NCBI GenBank assembly: GCA_029721435.1 | Contig: CM056583.1 | Coordinates: forward strand, 88,117,620 to 88,181,619 | Length of the DNA stretch: 64,000 nt | DNA from: Gymnothorax reevesii | Lineage: Eukaryota; Chordata; Actinopteri; Anguilliformes; Muraenidae | Reading direction: 5' to 3' | In this document: in pieces, positions 11,990-24,392 of the stretch | Layout: each line of letters opens with the position of its first letter | Numbering within the stretch: the first letter of the stretch is position 1 | The notes under the pieces: model-generated | Told to the model about the DNA's origin: nothing | Seen by the model: the letters and a program-made list of their open reading frames with translations, nothing else | Database searches by the model: none | Position numbers and translations under genes: made by a program

Positions 11990-14800
11990 TTAATCACATT
12001 TGCACCTCTCAACAAGCTCCAGATTTAGACCAACAGAGATGCGCAAAATGACACATTCATTTTCAAAAACATGCGTGTAATACTCTACATGGCCTACTGA
12101 ATCTAAGCAAAGCTGCTTAAGTACAGATTTACACACATTTCCCCAGTATCTTTAAATTGTAAACGCTGATATGTCAACTTTCCTCATGAGAGCAGCTCAG
12201 CCAGATTATGTCATGGCAGCTGTTCCTTAAACCAAGCTTTAAAAACACAGCCTTTCCTCTAAATAATTGTTCTCTGAGTATTTCCCAATAATACTCAATG
12301 ATTACCACAAGACTACTCCTTTCCTCCGCTTACTCCATCTTTCTAAAAGCATATTTGTATTCAATACTCACACAATCTTAAATCAAATATTCAATGCAGA
12401 AATATTTTTAGCAAGCTAATTTCTCCTTATGTCGTATCATTTGTGACAATAATTAAGCTATAGGCGAATTGTTTTCGAATACATATTTTTTATTGAGAAT
12501 GCCGTGGAATAAAACGAGGGGTTACTGGAAAAATCCGTAGACTAGCATGACAATTTTTCCTGAATTTATTTCATTTTGTCTGCGCATGAACCACATTTAT
12601 TTGAGCGTCGTTTCAAACTCACAGGCAGATCGAAAGCTACTCACATCTCTTCGATTTCCGTGCTGAAATCGGGCTGCAGGACAGGGAGAGCCGAGAGCCC
12701 TGCGACCTGATCAGTGCATGAGATCCTATAGACGCTGCAAGTGCAAGACGTTGGACACGCGCCGCCGATCCGCCAAAACCCCCAAAGAACCCAACAGAAA
12801 CCCCAGCGGGCAATCCCCCGCCTGTGCTTGGAGGACATAATTCCTCGATTTCCAATTTACGTTGAGCTGAAAATTGTAGTCTTTTCCTTTTCCTTAGCAA
12901 ATCCTGCTGGCTCTTCAGTCGGGAGGGCAGTGGTATGGATACGTGATGAGCTGTTTGGTGTGGGAAGGTGTGCTGGAATGATGAAATAAAGACAATCGAA
13001 TTAATATTACATTGCGAGACAATGAGCGGAGTACCAAGGATTCTGTCCTGTCAATGTCGCAGACAAAATGCAGGGACACGATACTGCCCAGCTGCAGGAG
13101 AAAACTGAGACGGAGGGGTCTGTCAGCGCGCTGCTGTAGTCAGTGCTCAGCGCGTGTGCGAGGAGGCAGGGTACCACCAAGCGCCTAATGATCAAAACAG
13201 CACGCATTTCTATCCAACATCAGGTTCATCTCAATTACATGATAATATCTTGAGATGTTCCAGAATAAAGATTAATTCCACGTGGTTATCCACTCAGCGA
13301 TAGTCTACAACTAATTAGATTTATTTAGGAGGACAGCGTTTATCAGATTTACCACCGCTGATAATCAGGATGAATGGGCATATGAGAATGAACCGATACA
13401 GGGCGTATTGACTGGAGGCACCAAAAGTAACGAGACCCTTTATCTAAAAATAGACCGTGCATATTGCTCAGCAGAATTAATTTTTTTGTGTTTCATCTAT
13501 ATATCCTAATACACCAATAACCTGACGGTCCAGATGCCAGAAGTGATCTGTATACACGTTCAATGACTACGGCCTCCGCTGCCCTATTACCGGAGTGACG
13601 TCCGGTTGACGCACGAGAGGAGCTCAACTGAAGAAAAAAAATCACAAACCAAACAAACTATGTCTGTACATTCTCTTTAAATACCGCTGGAGATGAATGA
13701 CTGCATAAGAGATAGCCCATGGCATTTTGTAACAATCGTTTGGATATCAACATTTCCATAAGACAGTTTTTGAACAGAATCTATTTGTCGGTTGGTATAT
13801 TCTATTTTTTAAATCTCTTGTAGAATGTGTCCCAATAAAATAATTTGTCAAATCAATAAAAGAAGTTTCCCGATGCAGCAGTAAATTTCAAGTTGTTCTC
13901 ACGAATACTTTGATTGAATTTGAACATAGAGGCTAAACCTGGAAGTTCTCTCAGATACTGCACCTGATGGATCTAGGTTCCATGTTGATATCATGAGGAA
14001 GGAACATCCAGTCTCCATTCCGCAACCTCTGGAACCATTAAAGTTCTCAGCAACTCACATTTTGGCCCTTATAGTTTTGCTATAGGCTGTGCTTTGCATT
14101 CTTCAGGTGCCACAGCTGTTTCTCTCACTCCTTGAGCAGCACCATTTCTTAATTAACGTCCAATAAGAGTTAAGGATTTGGGAAAGAAATTAAGCGTTGG
14201 CTGGATTAGAAATTAATGCTTTCAATACATGGACATGTTGAGATCCAAAAGATTAGCAGTCTTTAAACTAGACTTCCTTTATAAGTAATATCAAAAATGT
14301 GCATTCTGCCATCTAATCTTGAGATGTTCAGGAAGGCCCCAGACACTTCTGAACTTTGTGATCTCCTTTCTGTCGATTAACGCCTTATGAACCAGGTATT
14401 AATTAAAATTACTCACCAGTGACTGAAACAAATCATTTATGCCAAAAGTTGCCGGAACCAGAGGAAACTGTGGCCCTCCTCGTCTGGAGTTTGACAACCC
14501 TAATCCAATCAAGAGGTAATCTCACTTTTGATCTAAAAATATTGATAAGTAGAAAAAACTGCAGCTATACTTAAACATAATTACTCATGACTTCAGCGGC
14601 ATCAAATTCCAGATTGAAAATAAAAGATGGAAATCAGATGCCTATTCTGATAATATCAGTACTGCAAGATTTTAATTCAAATTGATCTGCAATAAATCAG
14701 ATTATGCAATTATCAGTCCAGAAATATCGTACACACTTGTAATTAAAGAGATTTAATTTTGTTTGTTGGGGGCATGTTGACTGGACAGAATAGCATTACT
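11990..14800. other. Intergenic; a modestly CpG-rich patch at about 12600-13200
   Basis: No gene supported. The patch at 12600-13200 has more CG dinucleotides than its surroundings and a minus-strand open frame of 87 codons (12637-12900) that I do not recognise. It could be a promoter or first exon of a minus-strand gene running left, but no splice-linked coding exon was found. Confidence 0.3.
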
Positions 14801-14848
14801 TACATTGGGCTCCAAAATGACTGGCACCCCTGACTGACAATGCACAAT
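14801..14848 (+). mobile_element. Single Tc1-like terminal repeat
   Basis: ATTGGGCTCCAAAATGACTG and the following bases match the terminal repeat of the Tc1-like family at 2837-4992. No partner end is nearby. The adjacent sequence is an R2-type fragment, which may have replaced the rest of the element. Confidence 0.6.
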
Positions 14849-14899
14849 GTCACTCACCTGATTTGAAAGAAAACCTAATTGGATTAGATGTTTCAATCC

Positions 14900-16145
14900 C
14901 TTTGGTAAGTAGGTAACTCTTAAACGTAGCGGTTGGTGTGGAGTGGTGAAAGTGAGGGTATGTATATCATTAGGGTCATCAGGTGGGCACCCTGCTTCAT
15001 CAACGTTTCATTGATTGAAACCCACAACGTCTCCCGAGGGCTCAACGGTGTACCCAGCGTCCCAGGTACACTCCGCTCCAAGCCACACCCTCTATGTCCC
15101 CCGATGGACTCTGCATGGCAGGGGCGTCCTTCTCCCTGAGCCAGATGTGCGCTTGGCTGCATACCACCTGTCTCTGCCTTGGTGCCCAGTTGTTGTCGTT
15201 CCGTTTGATCCAGAGCCAGTTGCTGCTTTTTCAGCAGCATTTGACATGGCCTTCATAGCCTGTTGGAGGGAACGGACCCTCACCCCCATTTTCCTCAACA
15301 AACTGGTGGTAGATGTTGCAACGAATCCCTTACATCCCACCTCTACTGGGATGATGGCGGTCTTCCAGCCATTCTGGGATGCTTCTGCTGCCAGGTCAGA
15401 GAATTTGTTTCTCTTCCTCTCATAAGCCTTTTTCAACCTCATCTTCCCATGGAACTGTCAGCTCCACGACATAAGTCAGCTTTGCTGTTGGAGACCACAG
15501 GAGCATGTCTGGCCAGAGTGTTGGAGCCACTATTTCTGGGAGAAACACAAGCTTTTCATCAACGTCCACTTCCAATTTCCAATCTCGAGCAGACTTGCAT
15601 CCTTTGATGTTGTTTGGTGCCCTTGAGGTTGGCCTGCTGGTACAAACTGTAGGAAGTGGACCTTTCCTGCTGATGTTTCTGGGAGGTTATTTGTGATGGT
15701 ACGCCTCTGTTCCAGCGATGATGCCAACTCTGGAAGTACTTGGTTATGCCGCCAAGTATAGCGCCCTTGGGTGAGACTTGTACTACACCCTGAAAGGGTG
15801 TGCTTAAGGGATGCAGGTGCTCGACACAGGGAACAGGCGGGATCTTCTCCGTACCCCAGTTTCAGGTTTTCTGGGGAAGGTAGCGGGTCACATGTGGCTC
15901 TGATGGTGAAACTCAGCCGCGCTGCCTCCATTTGCCAGATGTCACACCAGCTGAGCCTCTTCTTCTCCAGGCTCTCCCAGTTGGTCCATCCCCCCTGCCC
16001 AGCCATTCACACAGCCTTGGCATGTCGCTCCGCCTCCTCCTGCCTCCTGACTTCCTCTTCCACAGTCCGTCTCTTCTGCACTGACATTACCTTTTGCCAT
16101 GGAGGAGCTTTAGTACATCTCTTCACTAAAAGAAACTGCAAATTA
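14900..16145 (-). pseudogene. 3' part of an R2-type non-LTR retrotransposon (zinc knuckle plus restriction-like endonuclease region)
   Basis: Two minus-strand frames, 15530-16006 and 15092-15442, read in order as the C-terminal part of a restriction-like-endonuclease retrotransposon polyprotein. The first carries a CCHC-type zinc knuckle (CSLCRAPASLKHTLSGC) after an IRATCDPLPSPENL-like linker. The second has the ERKRNKFSDLAAEA...GWKTAIIPVEVGCKGF block seen after the knuckle in these elements. Coding resemblance continues rightward to about 16145. The reverse transcriptase itself is missing (5' truncation) and the two frames are offset by a shift. The clade (R2, Rex6-like or relative) cannot be fixed by eye. 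Confidence 0.75.
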
Positions 16146-16499
16146 CAATTGGTCTCATTCTGGCCATGTCTATTTATGTTGTAACGTTATTTTCAGTGCA
16201 CAATGTGGAGTGCACTGAAATAAAAATGATGTGGACTGGATTCAAATGCAAAGAACGCCAATTGTATTTATTAATAACAAAAAACAATCTTAGAATGATA
16301 TGAGAAAACAGGAATTTCAGAATAATTACAAAATAGTGCAAGACAAGCAATATTTATATTACAATACAAAGGTAGCACACGAACCGGTACACAAGGTGCG
16401 TACAAGACTTTACATCAGAGTGGTGCGAAGCTCTGGTTTATAAAGGCTATATTGGATAATTGATTAATAATGTATAACTGCATTATTATCTGGGGTTAA

Positions 16500-16912
16500 G
16501 AATTGCTTGACCCTTTTCCTATTGAAAATGGTGTATGACAGGGCGATATTCTTTCTCCCAAACAAATTGTTATATCGATGACCTAATAAGCTACATGTTG
16601 GATGTGAAATTGGAAATCAGTGTGTGAACCATTTTGCATATGCAGATAATCTCGTGTTGATCGTTCCTTTCATTAAAGGGTTGCAACGTCTCGTGACAGT
16701 GTGTTCTTTCGACACGAGAACTAAGCAACTCATTGGAAACTTTCGCTCTTGCAGCAATGAGGTTAAAATCCAATTATTCCATTCCTATTGTAGCAGTATT
16801 TATGGTTCACCGCTATCGTGCAATTATAAACTGGCCACTTTACGCAAACTGACTGTAGCCTACACAATACTCTCAGATGCGTGCTTTTCCTACCTGATTA
16901 TTGCATGCCAGT
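16500..16912 (+). pseudogene. Non-LTR retrotransposon reverse transcriptase fragment
   Basis: Plus-strand reading shows a GV-stop-QGDILSP block (the family's GVRQGD motif with a stop) and then VNHFAYADNLVLI, a variant of the reverse transcriptase FAYADD catalytic box with the second aspartate changed to asparagine. A further block, IGNFRSCSNEVKIQLFHSYCSSIYG, is followed by RKLTVAY, the post-catalytic region of fish LINE polyproteins. Frames are broken, so it is dead. Confidence 0.7.
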
Positions 16913-16919
16913 AATATGT

Positions 16920-17885
16920 AACTCATTCTGTAAACACTTTTGCGGAACGTTAAAAGTTCACTTTGGCATTTCAAATGACGGTTTCTAACTGCAAAAATTC
17001 ACTTGTGCAAACCATTTTTATTAACCAGGTTTTGGAAAAAAAACAAAAAACAACCTGGTTCTTAAAACACACCAAAGGCGGGCGGCGGGGCAGCGGTCGG
17101 TTGGAGGGTTTCCGACCGATAACTTGCGAGCGACTTGAGATTTCTTTTTGCTAATTTGGGTATATATAGTATGTGAGTAGACGATGTTTCCTTTCGAAAT
17201 CCGACGTGATTCGATGCATAATTTGCCCAAAAGGGGGGCTTTTTCTGAAAAATGGCCATAAGTTCATTATGCATTGAGCAGGTTGCTCAAAGTGTTATGG
17301 GCAGACCCTTCATCACATATTAGACAGGGTTTTGATTTGACCTACTTTTCACCATTTTCAAGGTCAAATCGCGTCATGTCAGCTGATTATCAAAAATGGC
17401 GGCATGTTTTCTCACGGCTGCAACTTGGTATGGACATGTGTCATGGTGATACTTGCTGTTTCCTTTCAAAATATAGCGTGATTCAGTTCATGATTTGGCC
17501 ACCAGGGGGTGAAAAAGTGAAAAATGGCAATTACATCCTTAGGCCTTCAGCTAGGATGATCAGATTTTTATGATAGGTAAGTGCAGTGACTCTTCATCAT
17601 ATATTAGATAGATTTTGACCGTTGATGTCCTCATCTTGCTGCTAAACAATACCTTGAAAGGAGGATCTTCGGATCCTGGTTGTGGTTCAAAAACCTGGTT
17701 ATTTATCTGCTTTGCGGATGCCTTGTTAATCGTGCATTCTTAAATTCTAGACTACGTCAGCAGTGGCAAAGCATTTATGTGTGATGTCAGTTTATTTTTT
17801 CATTGTAATTTTGATTTAATTTCATGTCACAGTGCTTTTCATTCTATGTATACTTGTATGTGCTTTTTGGTTTTTAAATGAATGA
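16920..17885. other. Intergenic, nothing recognised
   Basis: No supported gene. Open frames at 16963 and 17274 look like chance. Confidence 0.4.
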
Positions 17886-17889
17886 TGTA

Positions 17890-18407
17890 CAGTCTTATGC
17901 AAATTAATTGGATAAAACAGGCGGAAGTGGGAAAAACCAAACAACAAAGGTTTTCAGCCTTTTTATTACTTTAATAGCATCTAAATTCAGCTCTCAGTAT
18001 GAAATGTGCCCTCCACGGTTCTTGATAAGCTGCTCAACCCATTTTGGAATGGAGCTTACCAGGTTTTCGCAAGTTGCCTTGATTTCTTCATTGTGATGCC
18101 ACACCTAGACAACGGCATCGATGGCTTTTGTGGTGCAATCCTTCTGCTGCAGCCTTCACTGGATGATGAACCAGAGATTCTCAATGGGGATGATGTCAGG
18201 TGAATTACCAGGCCTTTTTGTAGATGATGCAATCACATTAGTAGCATCATACAAGTCAAGGAAAATAATTAATTGTGGCTAAAGGTTACTATGTAGTGAT
18301 CTTTGGGGTGGTTATATAAAGTGTACATCACTTGGCACAGCTATTTGTACTCCATTCAGCTCATTCAATTGACCAGCACCTTTATCCAATTAATTTGTAC
18401 CAGACTA
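17890..18407 (-). mobile_element. Deleted Tc1-like element with transposase tail
   Basis: The ends are inverted repeats (left CAGTCTTATGCAAATTAATT, right the diverged complement) flanked by TA. Minus-strand reading of the interior gives IPIENLWF followed by the C-terminal tail of a Tc1-like transposase, so only the catalytic glutamate end survives. At about 518 bp it is an internal deletion derivative. Confidence 0.7.
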
Positions 18408-18411
18408 TATA

Positions 18412-19278
18412 TGGGCTGAAATGTTCAAAATGACACCTATCTATCTATCTATCTCATACTTTAAAAAATTCTAAAATGCTATTTACAGTTTTTCTATAAA
18501 TATATAACATGTGAGAAATACTGTATGATTTTAATGTTCCAATGGAACTGTAAGAGCACACCTCTAGCCGTCCAGCTCACTGGTCTATTAAGACTCGGAC
18601 TGCATTTCTCAGTCCATTAATCATTGTTTGCATCTGTTTGTCATTTCCACTGGGTGGTAGCAGTGTGCTATACACACACTCGGTCTTTGCAAAGTCTTGT
18701 AACCATATGCCTGTGTATCATTGCTAGTCTTGCATAAGACCTATTCTCCCATGTATCGCCTGTATGTGAATCTAATTCTAACTTTGTGCTGTATATTGTT
18801 AATACTAGTGCTTTATTCCCAGGACCTCGTTCCTGCATTATTTTATATTCCTTTTTGTGTGTGCCTTCTGTGATGTAGTCAGTATATTAAATATACTACC
18901 AAGTCCATCCTTGCACCTGAGTACAGTCCTCAACTTTCTGTCCTCTGTGTCTGTCACTAGGGTACGTGACAAAGCCATTACAGCAACCAACCAAAATCAT
19001 TTACTGATTTAATTAAAAATCATTTTCTGCCAAATAAAGGTTTCACTATAAGTGGCACCTATGAAGATTACTGTGAATCAAATCCAAAATTAAACCAAGT
19101 ATTAAAATCCACTTGTTTAAGTTTTACCTCTAACTGTTAAGGAACCATACTGAGCCATTACATCACTTACTGTTTCTCTAGGGTATAAAAATTGGATAAT
19201 ACACATCCTTTTGTCATACAGCACCACAAAGAAAAAATAATTGTCAGTTCAAAAGAGGCAGATGGTCATAGACCTTCT
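18412..19278 (+). mobile_element. Tc1-like copy, left part only, interrupted by a solo LTR
   Basis: From 18983 to about 19278 the sequence closely follows the 2965-3225 plus 4282-4328 sequence of the first Tc1 copy, including the CAGATGGTCATAGACC point just inside the transposase frame. The left end near 18412 is rearranged by a short CTAT microsatellite (18437-18454). The copy is cut off at about 19278. Confidence 0.75.
18549..18982 (+). mobile_element. Solo LTR with near-perfect 5-bp target duplication
   Basis: The insert starts TGTAAGAGC and ends CCATTACA, giving a 5-bp terminal inverted repeat TGTAA/TTACA. It is flanked by GGAAC (18544-18548) and GCAAC (18983-18987), 4 of 5 matching. The flanking Tc1 sequence is contiguous when compared with the copy at 2837. 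At 434 bp it has no coding content and is unrelated by eye to the LTR at 3230. Confidence 0.7.
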
Positions 19279-19678
19279 TAACCCCTTTGCGCAGGAGCCA
19301 AATTTGGCTATTTATGGGTTACCCAATTGATGCTTTATAATTCAAGATTTAAGCTTCATAAAGAGGATGAATGTGGCTCAATTCAGAAAAGACACATACA
19401 GCATGTAGAATTACAGTTACATTTACATTACATTACATTTCAGTTCATTTTCATGATTTTGGTGTAGAAAATGGGCAGCAAACATAAAAAAATCTTCATG
19501 AGAATTCACCATTGAAACTATAAAAAAATTTATGGGGATTGAAAAATGGCTGGGGGTTAAAACAATACATCTAGGTGGCTCCCCAAGCTCCCAGAGCCTT
19601 GAAAACGGCGCACTTTCAATTCATAAAATAATCATATTTGTAACGCAAATCAACTTTGTACTCATGAAGTTTAATATA

Positions 19679-21184
19679 CTCAGCAACAAAAGTTTCTGTG
19701 ACACCATTTATGTGTATGTTATAAATGACACGCAAAGATCTCAGTGCAATCAATATGTTTATTTAACAGGAGAAACACTGACTTTTCAGTGCCAACGTCA
19801 CTCAAAACGAAAAATGTCATTTTCATGCCTCATAAAGCACTTGTCTGACGTCTAACCAATTGTGACCTTCACACTTCAATACCGGGTGTGACTTCCTCGT
19901 GCCATGATGCAAGCAACGCATCTCCGGCGCATGGACCGAATCAGATGTGCCAGAAATTGCTGTGGGATGTCATTCCAAATCTGACGTAGACGTTGTCGCA
20001 ATTCCTGGAGTGTAGCTGGCGGGTTATCCAACCGCCGCAAACGTCGATCCATCTCGTCCCAAAGATGCTCGATTGGGGACATGTCTGGGGATCTGGCTGG
20101 CCATGGCAGGACATTGACATGTTGTTGCATCAGATACTGCTGTACAATCCTTGCAACGTGTGGTCTGGCGTTATCATGTTGCAGCGTTATTCCGGGACCA
20201 TGTTGCATCAAAAACGGTACCACCAATGGCCGTAGCACTTCATCGCGATATCTTTGACCTGTCAGATTTCCATCAATAACAAGCAAATCTGTTCTGTTTC
20301 TAGCCGTGATCCCTCTCCAAATCATGACACTACCACCTCCAAAACGATCAAATTCCTGAACACAGTTGTTGGCATAACGTTCTCCACGTCGACGGTATAC
20401 ACGTAAACGACCATCACATCGGTTAAGCATGAATCTTGATTCATCAGTGAAGAGTACAAGATCCCACTGACGTTGGATCCACCGTCGATGTTGTTGTGCC
20501 CACTGTAGACGCAGTCGTCGGTGTTGTACTGTGAGTATTGGACGTCTTGCTGGCCGACGTGGGACAATGCCAAAATGACGGAGACGGCGACGGATTGTCT
20601 GTGCAGACAGTCGCCTCAAACCAGGTATCGTTCTTGCAGTTATGGTTGCAGGTTGGAATCGATTTCGGAGATGGGTTGTTCGAATCCAGTTGTCCTGTCT
20701 GGGAGTGGTTACTCGTGGACGACCGCTGCGAGGACGGTCTCTGACATGTCTTGTCTGCTGATGACGCTGCCATAAGTTCCAAATGGTGTTTCGGTGGACA
20801 TTCAGGCGATGAGCAACTTCCCTCTGCGAGGTTCCGGATTCAATCATCCCAATGGCCCTCCACCGATCATTTTCAGACAGTCTTGGCATTTAGAGGGTAG
20901 AGTTCCTGATCCGAAATGGCTGTGTTTTCGATAAGTGATGCTTCCGTCGTTCATCAGGCACAATGTGAACATTCCAAAAATTCTCCTCTTTTATTGCCAT
21001 CCACAAGCATGATTTACGCACATTTTCACGTGCAAAGTCATTTTCTCGCATTTTCATGATTTCCATTTCAATGTTGTGTTTACGTGTACTGTTTCAGTCT
21101 GATATCACCATGTATGACAATTTCATAATTGCGTTATGAAAAATAATTAACAATATTGGTGTCACAGAAACTTTTGTTGCTGAG
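19679..21184 (-). mobile_element. Complete Tc1-like transposon
   Basis: A 1,506-bp element with perfect 27-bp terminal inverted repeats (left begins CTCAGCAACAAAAG, right is its exact complement at 21158-21184). TA precedes the left end (19677-19678); the right flank reads TTA, so one base may have been gained. It encodes one uninterrupted transposase on the minus strand. Confidence 0.9.
19876..20889 (-). CDS. Tc1-like DDE transposase, intact
   Basis: A 337-residue single-exon frame, the usual length for Tc1/mariner transposases, which cut and paste their own element in the nucleus. Residues 1-45 form the first helix-turn-helix (SQREVAHRLNVHRNTIW). A basic GRPR-like hook lies at 54-60 (RSGRPRV) and a second helix-turn-helix at about 65-110. 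The catalytic triad is visible: D149 in FTDESRF, D239 in LQHDNARPH and E274 in SPIEHLW, exactly 34 residues after D239 (DD34E). The glycine-rich GGGSVMIW box is at 184-191. There are no stops or frameshifts and both terminal repeats are perfect, so this may be a recently active autonomous copy. All other Tc1 copies here are decayed. Confidence 0.93.
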   Translation of the reverse strand: MPRLSENDRWRAIGMIESGTSQREVAHRLNVHRNTIWNLWQRHQQTRHVRDRPRSGRPRVTTPRQDNWIRTTHLRNRFQPATITARTIPGLRRLSAQTIRRRLRHFGIVPRRPARRPILTVQHRRLRLQWAQQHRRWIQRQWDLVLFTDESRFMLNRCDGRLRVYRRRGERYANNCVQEFDRFGGGSVMIWRGITARNRTDLLVIDGNLTGQRYRDEVLRPLVVPFLMQHGPGITLQHDNARPHVARIVQQYLMQQHVNVLPWPARSPDMSPIEHLWDEMDRRLRRLDNPPATLQELRQRLRQIWNDIPQQFLAHLIRSMRRRCVACIMARGSHTRY

Positions 21185-21189
21185 TTATA

Positions 21190-24100
21190 TGAATGGATGA
21201 TTTTCTGGTTGAATTTGGCATGAGTTTATCAATATAGGTGCAGCTGGACATCAACGGTCACCACTGACCTCTCCAAACCAAAAACATGCCTTTTCTCCAC
21301 GATAAAGTTCAGAGTCTCGTCCATTTATCTACGAAGCCGTATCAGTAAGCACACATGCTCATTAGAGGAACTGCATATTTTACGGTCAGAATGTTCACGC
21401 AGGCGAAAAAAATGCTGTTTACAATTCCGATCATCCCAGCGAAACTCAAGCTTTTCACACCCTCTAGTATAAGTATAACTCCAGTCGCAGTAATAGCTGT
21501 TCGCACTGGGAGCGAAAATCCAAGGCATTCCGTTTCATTGAATGTGGTATAGATTCTAAAACTGAGCACCAATTTAAGAAAAATGCCAGCAAACTGCAGT
21601 ATTGACTACTCTTTTATCACCCAATGTAACAAACAAGCTCTGTGATCACGGTGGTAAACCAAAAATAAGAAATAGCTGGCTAGTTAGCTAGCAGGCCAAA
21701 AGTAAGGTAGAGCTACACCATACAAAGACAGCTTTACTCACTTTTCGATAGAATTATTGAGCTGCTCCTCAAAAGTTTCAATGCTGTCAGGCCTCCTGTC
21801 TGTTTCATTCAGAATAACTACTATTTTCCATCTAAGAATCACATTTCCATCCCGCAAATGAGCTCAGTTCTCCAGGCTCAATTCTGGAAGTTTTTTGTTC
21901 CCATGCAACCACGTCAGTTTGAGCTGCGTATAGTTAATGTAACCCTACTACGCAAGCATTATAATATGTTTTCTAAGGTCCAATCAAGGTCTTTCACTTA
22001 CTGAGGAAAGCTTATACTGTCTGCAATTGGATAAAAATTTCGTCAACCAACTGGTAATTACCAGGAGAATTTCTCGTGGGCATGAACTACAGCTGGGCTT
22101 TTACGCAGATACCATTGAATCACCATTAAAGTGATTGGATTTCCGTGAGAGCTTGTATGAGGCTCTTAAAACAGCTAAATTCTTCAACCGACATATCTAT
22201 GCGAACCTCCGCGATAGGAAATTACGCGTTTTTAATATGTGATGACTGAAATTGGTAGTAGAATGACATGATGTCAATATCATGGCGAATTTTTGCCTCT
22301 GGAAACTGATTTTTTTTTAATTACTTGGAATGCCATTGAGTCACTGTAACTGAAGTGGTTTCTACAGAGGACAATGATTTTTTCTGTCACAAGAGATCAT
22401 TTTTTTAAACTGCTGGATAGATACTAGGGGCAAGGATATTGAGCAGTTTGTACATCAGGCTTAGCTGAGGAGTTTAATTCATGCAACTCCTGAAAAACAG
22501 GGAGTGGAGTGAACAGGGATCCTCAAATCCAAATTCAGCCCAGGTTTTCTTTTATCCCAGGTAAGTAAATGAAAACTTAGTGTCCCTGATTGGCCAGACT
22601 ATCTGTGCACCTGACTCCCAGGTGAAGGGAGGGTGGAAAACCAGCAGTACTCGGACCTCGAGGGCTGCGATTTGAGGACCAGGGTTCTAGACTGTTATCC
22701 AGCACTGCTGCCTTGTGAATATTCAATAACTGATCCGGGGGTGCCATCTAGTGATAGAGTAGTACAACTGCATCCATAAAAAGAGCTGCTGTATGTCCAC
22801 AGGCGTCTACATCAATCAAATCGGAATGAAGCATGTCCTCAAAGTCGGCATACACGATTGGTGTAATTACATGACTCACTCGCCAAACTTACAGTGCAGA
22901 GGTTTCTAAAAGGTTGTTGTTTACATCAAAAAAAAATTAAAAATTAAAAACAGACAATGGCTGAAGATGAAAGGTCATCCCAAAAATAAATGAAGAACTA
23001 TCAGATAACCCTGCATTACGAAGCTTTGTACCTGGCTTTTATGTGTCCTTTTTTTGCTGCAAACAAAATACCCTAAATGGCATTTTTAAGATGGCCTTTA
23101 TGGCAACTATTTAAATCCGATCGGAATGGTGCAAATGAACTTTGCAAACTATATTGGAATTCCAGTTTGACCTTCTGAACAAACCCAGGTATCCTGATTG
23201 GCAACAAGATATATGTAAATTTTTAGCTTCATTAATCAAGACGATTTTTTGAGTATTCATAAAATTTAGCAGCATATCATAATAACAGAGGTTAAATGAA
23301 GGTCAAAATACATTGCACAGCAAAACCCAAAAGATGTGTAATGAGTCTTGCTGTACAGTGCCGACATACTGACTTTTAGCTGAATCCCTGCAGAACTAGT
23401 TCCCATATGGGTCGCGAGGGACTTTTCAAAAATGGCCACCAGGGCATCCATGTTGAAAATGGAATTAGAATGCGTTTGATATGCTCATGGGTAGGAGCGT
23501 GCACGCAAAGTTTCAGCTTTCTCAGTGAAGTAGTTTTGGAAAGGAAGAATTCTAAAGAAAGGTGGAGTCCCATTAAGGGTATTTTCTGGCCCAAAGCACC
23601 AAATTCAAAATAATTTTCAGCATTGTTAAACCACCCCATGGGGTTCATGAATCCACCAGAGAAACCTGCGATATCAATTTTCTTTATGACAAAAAATTTA
23701 ACATTTAACATTTTTTAGTTTTTGTGAGGGGCCACTAATTCTGGGGCCCCACAAAGTGTCACCAGTGATTATAATCATGTGCTTATCAATGCACATTGCA
23801 GCTGATATATTTCCCAAATGAATAAAAAAGAATTAGTCGACATTGATGTCATACTGCCGAGATAGAAAGATAATTGTTAAAAAATATGTTCTGAAATGGA
23901 CATTTCCAACGGCCACGTGTGTAAATGACAGTAAATTTGAAAGTTCCCGGCCATGAAATACAAAGGGATTTTGCTGAAATTTGCACGAGGGTATGGCCAA
24001 CAAACCATGAATTAAACCATGATGTGTCGACACTGGTAACATCTTCATCCAAAAATGTACATCAACCAACTGTTGCAAACCCTAAAATGGGGTGTGTTGA

Positions 24101-24190
24101 TGCAAAATGGATTGTGTGAGTATGACTCTCAGGTCGAGACCGAAACCGACCGTGAGGCTTCCATATGGAAGAAAAACAATTGAACAGGCC
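21190..24190. other. Intergenic, mostly unrecognised
   Basis: No supported gene. It contains one small hAT-like MITE (22514-22684); the rest is AT-rich DNA with short chance frames. Confidence 0.4.
22514..22684. mobile_element. Short hAT-like MITE
   Basis: The ends CAGGGATCCTCAAAT and the complementary ATTTGAGGACCAGGG form diverged terminal inverted repeats of the CAGGG type common in fish hAT MITEs. I could not identify a clean 8-bp duplication. Confidence 0.5.
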
Positions 24191-24392
24191 GATTTGAAAG
24201 AAAAATAATTTGTGCATGGTACAGTGTTCTTTTAATTGAAATCTTGCAAGTCACGCCCTTCTTCAGTTATAAAAATCTTTGGCGATTTTCGGGTGATGAC
24301 GTAAACTCAGAAACACAGCTTCGGCTCATAAAAGAATCAACCATTCAACGCTTTCAATAGAATTCATTGTGTTGCTCCTTTTGTCCTTGAAA

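Noticed and set aside
12637..12900. 87-codon minus-strand frame in a CpG-rich patch, possible first exon
   Set aside because: No recognisable domain, no linked exon and no family resemblance; kept only as a note on the patch.
15015..16184. Plus-strand frames of 114-137 codons
   Set aside because: They are antisense shadows of the R2-type fragment on the minus strand.
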